Shown here piece after piece: positions 58,558-64,000 of a stretch of 64,000 bases of DNA. The translations under genes were made by a program, and so were the position numbers. Each line of letters opens with the position of its first letter. Position 1 is the stretch's first letter. Below the pieces are notes generated by a model. The model saw nothing but the letters and a program-made list of their open reading frames with translations, searched no databases and had not been told where the DNA came from. The DNA comes from Virgibacillus natechei (GTDB taxonomy: Bacteria; Bacillota; Bacilli; Bacillales; Amphibacillaceae). The stretch covers positions 124,001-188,000 of the forward strand of contig NZ_CP110224.1 of assembly GCF_026013645.1 (NCBI RefSeq), in the 5' to 3' direction.

Positions 58558-59424
58558 ATGAAGGATTATTTAGTCAAAGCAACAACGCATCAAGGTATGG
58601 TTCGTGCATATGCAGCTATATCGACAAACACAGTAGAGGAAGTGTGTAGAAGACAGGATACATGGGCGACCGCAACTGCTGCTTTAGGGCGTACCGTTAC
58701 AATAACAGCAATGATGGGTGCGATGCTTAAAGGAGAAGAGACAATTACTGTAAAAATGGAAGGTGATGGGCCAGTAGGTGTTATCATTGCAGATGGTAAT
58801 GCCAACGGTGAGACTCGTGGTTATATAACAAATCCACATGTTGATTTTGATTTAAACGATCATGGGAAATTAGATGTCGCGCGTGCGGTTGGTACGTCAG
58901 GGAGTCTTCGTGTTATCAAGGATTTAGGGTTAAAGGATTATTTTACAGGAGAAGTGCCGATTATTTCCGGGGAAATTGGGGAAGATTTTACTTATTATTT
59001 TGCGCATTCGGAACAAACCCCTTCTGCAGTAGGTGCGGGCGTATTAGTTAATCCTGATCACTCGGTACTGGCCTCTGGTGGGTTTATTATTCAAGTGATG
59101 CCAGGAGCTGACGAAGAACTAATTAATGAATTAGAGGAACAAATCCAATCATTTCCTGCAATATCCTCCCTCATCCAAGAAGGAAATTCACCAGAGGAAA
59201 TTTTACAACGCTTGTTTCCTGATGAAGAGGTGAAAATGCTAGAACAGTTGCCACTTGTATTTAAATGTAAATGTTCCAGAGATCGGATCGAACAAGCGAT
59301 TAGTGGTTTAGGGGCTAAAGAGATTCAAAGTATGATTGAGGAAGATCATGGTGCGGAAGCTAGTTGCCATTTTTGTAATGAAGTTTATCGTTTTACAGAA
59401 GATGAACTTGAATTGTTAAAGTAG
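58558..59424 (+). CDS. hslO: Redox-regulated chaperone Hsp33
   Basis: A 288-residue Hsp33 holdase. The C-terminal zinc cysteines are C237, C239 (CKC) and C270, C273 (CHFC), which form disulfides on oxidation and expose the substrate surface. The N-terminal domain carries [28 protein letters not shown] precedes the start. It is cytosolic and protects against oxidative unfolding. Confidence 0.95.
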   Translation: MKDYLVKATTHQGMVRAYAAISTNTVEEVCRRQDTWATATAALGRTVTITAMMGAMLKGEETITVKMEGDGPVGVIIADGNANGETRGYITNPHVDFDLNDHGKLDVARAVGTSGSLRVIKDLGLKDYFTGEVPIISGEIGEDFTYYFAHSEQTPSAVGAGVLVNPDHSVLASGGFIIQVMPGADEELINELEEQIQSFPAISSLIQEGNSPEEILQRLFPDEEVKMLEQLPLVFKCKCSRDRIEQAISGLGAKEIQSMIEEDHGAEASCHFCNEVYRFTEDELELLK

Positions 59425-59457
59425 AATAATCATGAATTACTGGGAAGGAAGTCATCA

Positions 59458-60357
59458 ATGTCAAGGAAATTACTGCTAGGAATTATCGTTGTGCTAGTCA
59501 TTACAAATATTGCTTCATTGCTGTTTTGGAATAACGACAATGCAAATGTAGCAAGTGATGAAGAAGTAGATATAGATACGGAAGAAGCAGTAGCATCTAT
59601 TGGTGGTGAAGAAGTTAGCTATCAGGACTGGATGGGTGCTTTAAGAAGTACATATGGGGAAAATCAATTAAAAACAATGATCGACTATGCGGTAGTTAAT
59701 CAACTGGCCAATGAAAAAAATATAGAAGTAGATGATAAAGTTGTGGAACGAGAGGTAGCGTTATTAACATCAATGCAAGGGATAATGACTGCAGAGGAAT
59801 TTGAGGCGGAAGAGGAAGCGTGGCGTGAAGATATTCGTTATCGCTACCAATTGGAAAAATTGTTAACAGAGGATGCGACCATTCCTGAAGAGGAAATTCA
59901 ACGTTATTATGATGAATACGGAAATCAATATGATTTCACATCGACTATGCAACTCTCCCATATTCTTGTACGGGATTTGGATACTGCTGAACAAGTTACG
60001 GAAGAACTAGAAGAAGGAGCTTCCTTTGATTTACTTGCACAAGAGTATTCGATAGATGAAGAAACGAAGGACGAGGGTGGTTACCTTGGCTTTATAAATA
60101 CGAATAGTCAATTCTTTCCGAACGGTTATGAGGAGGTAGCTGCTGATATAGAAGAGCACTCCTATAGCGAGCCATTTCGAGCTGATCGTGGGATAGCGAT
60201 CATTTACGTTCACCGAAAGCTCCCGGCCATTGAGTTTACATATGAGGAAATGAAACCATATGTTGAAAGTGAGTTAGCCTTACAAGAATTAAATCAATCG
60301 CTCACAGCAACCCCTTTATGGGAAGAACTGGAAATAGACTGGATATATGCTGAATAA
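59458..60357 (+). CDS. yacD: Membrane-anchored peptidyl-prolyl isomerase, YacD/PrsA-like
   Basis: A 299-residue protein. One N-terminal membrane segment (about 5-22) has no lipobox cysteine, so it is a bitopic anchor rather than a PrsA lipoprotein. A SurA-like helical region is followed by a parvulin domain (about 160-255: QLSHILVRDLDTAEQV, EYSIDEETKDEGGYLGFI). Very acidic. It probably assists folding outside the membrane. Located between hslO and cysK as in B. subtilis. Confidence 0.88.
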   Translation: MSRKLLLGIIVVLVITNIASLLFWNNDNANVASDEEVDIDTEEAVASIGGEEVSYQDWMGALRSTYGENQLKTMIDYAVVNQLANEKNIEVDDKVVEREVALLTSMQGIMTAEEFEAEEEAWREDIRYRYQLEKLLTEDATIPEEEIQRYYDEYGNQYDFTSTMQLSHILVRDLDTAEQVTEELEEGASFDLLAQEYSIDEETKDEGGYLGFINTNSQFFPNGYEEVAADIEEHSYSEPFRADRGIAIIYVHRKLPAIEFTYEEMKPYVESELALQELNQSLTATPLWEELEIDWIYAE

Positions 60358-60385
60358 TGGATGTAAGAGGATATTCAACTATTAG

Positions 60386-60414
60386 TTGACATTATTCTGA
60401 GAATAACGTACATT
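60386..60414 (+). promoter_or_regulatory. cysK: cysK promoter with palindrome in the spacer
   Basis: TTGACA (60386-60391), 17 bases, TACATT (60409-60414). The spacer contains TTATTCTGAGAATAA (60392-60406), a perfect 7-1-7 palindrome, placing an operator between -35 and -10. In Bacillus and Staphylococcus cysK is regulated by CymR; I cannot confirm that this palindrome is a CymR site. Confidence 0.6.
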
Positions 60415-60457
60415 TGAATTAATCATACAAAATAACTAGGGATTAGGAGGCAGTATT

Positions 60458-61390
60458 ATGAGAGTAGGAAATGATATTGCTAGTTTAATTGGAGAAACAC
60501 CAATTGTTAAGCTAAACCGCATGACAGATGCAGATAGTGCGGATATTTATTTGAAATTGGAATTTATGAATCCTGGAAGTTCGGTTAAGGATCGTATTGC
60601 TATGTCCATGATCGAAGCAGCAGAAAAAGACGGTTCTTTAAAAGATGGGGACACAATTATTGAGCCGACAAGTGGAAATACTGGTATTGGTTTAGCAATG
60701 GTGGCTGCAGCGAAGGGATATAAAACAATCTTAGTAATGCCAGATACCATGAGTAACGAGCGTCGTAATTTACTCCGAGCCTATGGCGCTGAGTTAGTAT
60801 TAACTCCAGGTGCAGAAGCGATGAAAGGTGCTATTAAGAAGGCTGAAGAATTAAAAGCAGCAAATGGCTATTTCATGCCACAGCAATTTAATAATGAAGC
60901 AAACACCGAGGTTCATGCACGTACAACCGGAAAAGAAATCGTTGAACAAATGAACGAAGGACTTGATGCGTTCGTTTCTGGTATTGGAACAGGTGGGACC
61001 ATTACAGGTGCAGGAAAAGTTCTAAAGGAACATTATAAAGGTATTAAGCTCTATGCTGTAGAGCCTGAGGATTCCCCGGTTTTAGCTGGCGGATCTCCGG
61101 GGCCACATAAAATTCAAGGAATTGGTGCGGGTTTTGTACCTGGTATATTGGATACAACAATTTATGAGGAAGTGCTTGGTGTATCCAATAATGAAGCAAT
61201 GGAAACAGCACGTGAAGTTGCGACAACAAATGGGGTTCTCGGTGGCGTTTCAGCAGGGGCCGCAGTGGCTGCAGCTAAAAAAGTAGCGAAGCAATTAGGC
61301 AAAGGCAAAAAAGTACTTGCGATATTACCAGATAACGGAGAGCGTTATCTGTCGACTCCTTTGTATCAATTTGAGGGAGATAACAAATAA
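60458..61390 (+). CDS. cysK: Cysteine synthase A
   Basis: O-acetylserine (thiol)-lyase, 310 residues. PLP lysine is Lys44 in [20 protein letters not shown] binds substrate, and [11 protein letters not shown] the phosphate of PLP. CysK also acts as co-repressor partner of CymR in firmicutes. TAGGAGG precedes the ATG. In B. subtilis pabB-pabA-pabC follow; here folP follows directly. Confidence 0.96.
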   Translation: MRVGNDIASLIGETPIVKLNRMTDADSADIYLKLEFMNPGSSVKDRIAMSMIEAAEKDGSLKDGDTIIEPTSGNTGIGLAMVAAAKGYKTILVMPDTMSNERRNLLRAYGAELVLTPGAEAMKGAIKKAEELKAANGYFMPQQFNNEANTEVHARTTGKEIVEQMNEGLDAFVSGIGTGGTITGAGKVLKEHYKGIKLYAVEPEDSPVLAGGSPGPHKIQGIGAGFVPGILDTTIYEEVLGVSNNEAMETAREVATTNGVLGGVSAGAAVAAAKKVAKQLGKGKKVLAILPDNGERYLSTPLYQFEGDNK

Positions 61391-61396
61391 TAGAAT

Positions 61397-61446
61397 GAAA
61401 AGGAAGGGGTTAGCATCGAAAAAATGATGCTAGTCCTTTTTTTCTG
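61397..61446 (+). terminator. cysK: Terminator of cysK
   Basis: TAGCATC (61411-61417) and GATGCTA (61426-61432) with outer AAAGGA/TCCTTT, followed by TTTTTT. Confidence 0.8.
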
Positions 61447-61495
61447 TGATAAAATAGGAATCAAATAAAGTTGCTGGAAGAAGGTTAAAATTAAA

Positions 61496-62326
61496 ATGAT
61501 CTTAAAAACAACTACGAAAACATACGACTTATCAGATCGTACACATATAATGGGTATACTAAATGTTACGCCCGATTCCTTTTCGGATGGTGGGAATTAT
61601 ACATCAGTTGAAAAAGCAGTGAAACAAGCAGTTGAGATGGAGGAACTTGGGGCAGATGTGATTGACATTGGTGGTGAATCAACCCGACCAGATCATGATC
61701 CTGTATCCTTAGCAGTCGAAATGGAGCGTGTTGTGCCAATAATTCAAGCAGTAAAGGCCAAAGTAAATATACCGATTTCCATCGATACATACAAAGCAGA
61801 AGTAGCAAGAAAAGCAGTGGAAGCCGGTGCCGAAATAATTAATGATATATGGGGGGCAAAAAAAGACCCTGAAATTGCGAAGGTGGCTGCTGCTTATAAT
61901 GTACCGATTATTTTAATGCACAATCGTACAGATATGAATTATACCTCTCTCCTAGACGATATGAAAAATGATTTAGCTGAGAGTGTTGAAATTGCTTTAC
62001 AGGCTGGTGTTGCAGAGGCGAACATCATACTGGATCCTGGCGTCGGTTTTGTGAAGACGGCAGATGATAATTTAGTCGTAATGAACAATTTGGAACAATT
62101 TACAAACTTAGGTTATCCGGTTTTGTTAGGTACGTCACGCAAAAGGTTTATTGGTGGTGTCTTGGATCTACCTGCTGAAGAACGAGACAATGGAACTGGT
62201 GCAACCACTTGTTTAGGTATAACAAAAGGTGTTCAAATCGTTCGTGTTCATAATGTGAAAGTCAATGCAGAGCTGGCAAAAATGATGGATGTAATGCTCG
62301 CTAAAGGAGGAAGGGCTCTTGGATAA
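61496..62326 (+). CDS. folP: Dihydropteroate synthase
   Basis: Condenses pABA with the pterin pyrophosphate, 276 residues, target of sulfonamides. IMGILNVTPDSFSDGG (about 18-33), VIDIGGESTRPDHDP and DPGVGF / GTSRKRFIG carry the pterin and pABA sites. It overlaps folB by 8 bases. The pab genes supplying pABA are not adjacent, unlike in B. subtilis. Confidence 0.96.
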   Translation: MILKTTTKTYDLSDRTHIMGILNVTPDSFSDGGNYTSVEKAVKQAVEMEELGADVIDIGGESTRPDHDPVSLAVEMERVVPIIQAVKAKVNIPISIDTYKAEVARKAVEAGAEIINDIWGAKKDPEIAKVAAAYNVPIILMHNRTDMNYTSLLDDMKNDLAESVEIALQAGVAEANIILDPGVGFVKTADDNLVVMNNLEQFTNLGYPVLLGTSRKRFIGGVLDLPAEERDNGTGATTCLGITKGVQIVRVHNVKVNAELAKMMDVMLAKGGRALG

Positions 62327-62684
62327 GATCATGCTTACTAACATGCAGTTTTATGGCTATCATGGGCTATTGCCAGAGGAAAACAAACTAGGACAACGAT
62401 TTAATGTCGATATAGAGCTTTTCTCCAATTTAAAAAAGCCGGCACAAACCGATAACATGAATGATTCCATTCACTATGGCCATGTCTACGAGCTGGTGAA
62501 GGAAATAGCGGAAGGTGAGGCGATGAATCTTATCGAAGCAGTTGCAGGAACTATTGCGGATGAGTTGCTTGCCTCATTTGACCTATTATCCGCTTGTATG
62601 GTAAGGGTTACGAAGCCAGATCCGCCTGTTCCAGGACATTATCAATCCATAGCTGTAGAAATTTTCAGGGAGAAAACATTATGA
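62319..62684 (+). CDS. folB: Dihydroneopterin aldolase
   Basis: A 121-residue folate enzyme. MQFYGYHGLLPEENKLGQRF includes the catalytic Tyr/His region, and VRVTKPDPPVPGHYQSIAVE the conserved Lys. It starts with TTG at 62319 after AAAGGAGG, inside the folP end, and its own end overlaps folK (ATGA). The three folate genes form one translationally coupled unit. Confidence 0.94.
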   Translation: MDKIMLTNMQFYGYHGLLPEENKLGQRFNVDIELFSNLKKPAQTDNMNDSIHYGHVYELVKEIAEGEAMNLIEAVAGTIADELLASFDLLSACMVRVTKPDPPVPGHYQSIAVEIFREKTL

Positions 62685-63193
62685 ATATAGCCTATATCGC
62701 TTTAGGGGCCAATATCGAGCCAAGAAAAGAATATATGAATAATGCTTTGAAGGAATTGGCAGCTCGTGATTCTGTTTTCATTCAGAAAGAGTCTTCCATT
62801 TATGAAACAGCCCCAGTGGGTTATGCGAATCAAGCTTATTTTCTAAATATGGTGATTGAGGTAAATACATCCCTTTCACCTATAGAATTAATGTTATTAT
62901 GTCAGAAGATCGAACATAAAATGGGCCGTGATCGTAAAATCCGAAATGGGCCGAGGACAATAGACCTTGACATTTTAGTGTATAATCAAGAAAATAGTAA
63001 AATGGAAAACTTAATTCTTCCACACCCAAGGATGCATGAACGTGCATTTGTACTCATTCCATTGAATGAGGTTGCACCTAACCTAATCCTACCAACATGG
63101 AATAAGCGTGTTGCGTATTTTATAAATAAACTTCCAGAATCAGACATAAAGGATGTAACAAAATGGATGCAAAGCGAGTCGGTAGAAGAGTAA
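62681..63193 (+). CDS. folK: HPPK, 6-hydroxymethyl-7,8-dihydropterin pyrophosphokinase
   Basis: A 170-residue enzyme that activates the pterin for FolP. YIALGANIEPRKEYMNNAL, ETAPVGYANQAYFLN and GRDRKIRNGPRTIDLDIL (His/Asp metal motif) are typical. ATG at 62681 overlaps the folB stop. The 3' end overlaps the HTH gene by 31 bases. Confidence 0.95.
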   Translation: MNIAYIALGANIEPRKEYMNNALKELAARDSVFIQKESSIYETAPVGYANQAYFLNMVIEVNTSLSPIELMLLCQKIEHKMGRDRKIRNGPRTIDLDILVYNQENSKMENLILPHPRMHERAFVLIPLNEVAPNLILPTWNKRVAYFINKLPESDIKDVTKWMQSESVEE

Positions 63194-63381
63194 AGGCGTT
63201 TCGGAAATTAAAGGGTTTTACACAAATAAAATTTGCAAATGAGTTAGGTGTCTCTGTTAGCGTAATTGGTGAATTGGAAAGAGGAAAGAAGCAGGTATCC
63301 GAAGAATTGTTAAACCAAATCGCTACGACACTAGTTGTATCAAAGGAAGAATTAACCTTGACAGATAAGAAACCAACATGA
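63163..63381 (+). CDS. yazB: XRE-family HTH protein YazB
   Basis: A 72-residue helix-turn-helix protein: RVKAFRKLKGFTQIKFANEL and VSVSVIGELERGKKQVSEEL form the Cro/CI-type DNA-binding domain. Targets unknown. It overlaps folK and the next small gene (ATGA), so it is part of the folate operon, as in B. subtilis. Confidence 0.88.
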   Translation: MDAKRVGRRVKAFRKLKGFTQIKFANELGVSVSVIGELERGKKQVSEELLNQIATTLVVSKEELTLTDKKPT

Positions 63382-63566
63382 CTCGCCTAGGTCGAGCCAC
63401 CATCTACCGTGAAAATAATGATTGGACGTGCTTGGAAACAGGTAAGCTAATTAGCGATTCGAAACCAAATGAAAAAATCGACGTTTGTATGCTTCATATG
63501 GACGGGTTGGTGAAAATAAAAGGTGAAAAAGTAATGGAAAATGTGAAAACACTGCATGGTATCTAA
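63378..63566 (+). CDS. Small protein of unknown function at the dus position
   Basis: A 62-residue protein starting MTRLGRATIYRENNDWTCLE and ending MENVKTLHGI. I do not recognise it. It overlaps yazB by 4 bases (ATGA), which favours a real, co-translated gene. B. subtilis has the tRNA-dihydrouridine synthase gene dus (yacF) here; this product has none of its motifs. Confidence 0.5.
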   Translation: MTRLGRATIYRENNDWTCLETGKLISDSKPNEKIDVCMLHMDGLVKIKGEKVMENVKTLHGI

Positions 63567-63581
63567 TAGGTTTAAAAGGAA

Positions 63582-63683
63582 ATGGGAGTAAGAAAGCTTA
63601 TTAATATTGCTGAGACGCGGGAACAGCTACTAGAGATCTTATACACGTACGCTAGTGATTTAGAAGCTGTTAGTAATGCATAA
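63582..63683 (+). CDS. Possible micro-gene of 33 codons
   Basis: Reads MGVRKLINIAETREQLLEIL and ends LEAVSNA. The helical Glu/Leu pattern loosely recalls Spo0E-like phosphatases, but the conserved serine-aspartate motif is incomplete. AAAGGA lies very close to the ATG. It may be a remnant or chance frame. Confidence 0.2.
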   Translation: MGVRKLINIAETREQLLEILYTYASDLEAVSNA

Positions 63684-63702
63684 GGCTTGATTTTGATCCC
63701 TT

Positions 63703-63764
63703 ATTAGAAAGCTTGGCACCGCCAAGCTTTTCGAAGGAATGTAGTAGCCTGCACTTATGCAAAT
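63703..63764 (-). repeat. Short interspersed repeat with hairpin (family B, copy 4, reversed)
   Basis: On the minus strand TTTGCATAAGTGCAGGCTAC, then CGAAAAGCTTGGCGG, then GCCAAGCTTTCTAA. AAAGCTTGGC and GCCAAGCTTT (63708-63730) form a 10-bp stem. The layout matches 22360-22437. Confidence 0.6.
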
Positions 63765-63788
63765 AGGAGTTTTATCTTTCCTATTTGC
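63759..63788. other. Perfect inverted repeat upstream of lysS
   Basis: GCAAATAGGA (63759-63768) and TCCTATTTGC (63779-63788) form a 10-bp perfect stem with a 10-base loop. It overlaps the family B repeat end by a few bases. Confidence 0.6.
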
Positions 63789-63791
63789 GAA

Positions 63792-63830
63792 TAAAACCTG
63801 CCAGTAGTTTGCTGGTAGGTTTTATTCTTT
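63792..63830 (+). terminator. Terminator upstream of lysS
   Basis: AAAACCTGCCAG and CTGGTAGGTTTT pair with one mismatch, followed by ATTCTTT. It probably ends the folate operon transcript. Confidence 0.65.
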
Positions 63831-63955
63831 AGCGGGGTTTGGCAACAACTATTTGGATTAGTTACGTTTTCTACAAGCAATAAAGTATCCATATAACGTG
63901 AAAGGTTCCTGCTTTTTCTATATACTTAATTTAACAAATGACTGGAGTGATAATT

Positions 63956-64000
63956 GTGTCAGAGGAACTAAATGAACAAATGCAAGTTCGCCGTGAAAAA
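63956..64000 (+). CDS. lysS: Lysyl-tRNA synthetase, N-terminal fragment
   Basis: Only 15 codons are in the window (GTG start, VSEELNEQMQVRREK). The pattern SEELN...VRREK is the N-terminus of Bacillus LysS, and position after yazB agrees with B. subtilis order. A GTG start with GGAGTGAT upstream is used. The rest lies beyond the window. Confidence 0.85.
   Translation, partial: MSEELNEQMQVRREK

Noticed and set aside
63830..63955. T-box or lysine riboswitch before lysS
   Set aside because: No conserved motif is visible; the hairpins present fit a terminator and repeats.

Overview
The window is a chromosome segment of a low-GC, endospore-forming Bacillaceae bacterium. The gene order matches the Bacillus subtilis block from yaaO-tmk to lysS: tmk-darA-yaaR-holB-ricT-yabA-yabB-yazA-rsmI-abrB-metG-yabD-yabE-rnmV-rsmA, yabG-veg-sspF-ispE-purR, spoVG-glmU-prs-ctc-pth-fin-mfd-spoVT, yabM-yabN-rqcP-yabP-yabQ-divIC-yabR, spoIIE-yabS-yabT-tilS-hpt-ftsH-coaX-hslO-yacD-cysK-folP-folB-folK-yazB-lysS. 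A BCCT osmolyte transporter, a sodium-dependent symporter and the repeat types suggest a halotolerant relative such as Virgibacillus, Oceanobacillus or Lentibacillus. That genus-level guess is inference.

Layout. 1-4.1 kb is accessory: an AbrB-type/RelE-ParE toxin-antitoxin (TA) pair, a sodium symporter, a decayed second copy of the same TA pair, and an unrelated Phd-like/RelE-like pair. 4.3-18.2 kb is core replication, translation and RNA maturation. 18.2-20.5 kb holds a long GC-rich interspersed repeat and the BCCT transporter, inserted between rsmA and yabG. 20.5-33.6 kb is core again: sporulation, isoprenoid, cell wall and nucleotide genes, and mfd. 33.6-39.2 kb is a second accessory island between spoVT and yabM: a zinc-ribbon membrane protein, a Fic protein, an ECF sigma/anti-sigma operon, remnants of yabM, and a mazEF pair enclosed by a partial yabM duplication. 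39.2-44.3 kb is the yabM-yabR block. 44.3-48.9 kb carries a repeat, a flavin reductase-like gene, a lone tRNA-Met, a MarR/MFS efflux operon and another long repeat. 48.9 kb to the end is spoIIE through the first codons of lysS.

The core genes form functional sets. DNA replication and its control: tmk, holB, yabA. tRNA/rRNA work: metG, rsmI, rsmA, rnmV, tilS, yabB, pth, rqcP. Sporulation control: abrB, spoVG, spoVT, fin, spoIIE, yabG, yabP/Q, sspF. Folate synthesis: folP-folB-folK. Compared with B. subtilis, yabJ is missing between purR and spoVG, pabB-pabA-pabC between cysK and folP, and dus between yazB and lysS. Several developmental promoters can be read directly: sigma-F before fin, sigma-G before spoVT, sigma-H before spoVG, and a 21-bp-spacer promoter before spoIIE.

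The less ordinary signals are: the sigma-M-like operon, whose only full-length start is an ATT codon and which carries its own ECF-type promoter; the yabM duplication around mazEF; the duplicated and decayed TA locus around the symporter; two families of intergenic repeats, one with terminal inverted repeats; and a perfect palindrome in the promoter spacer of cysK. I see no CRISPR array, prophage, transposase gene or clearly new multi-gene system.
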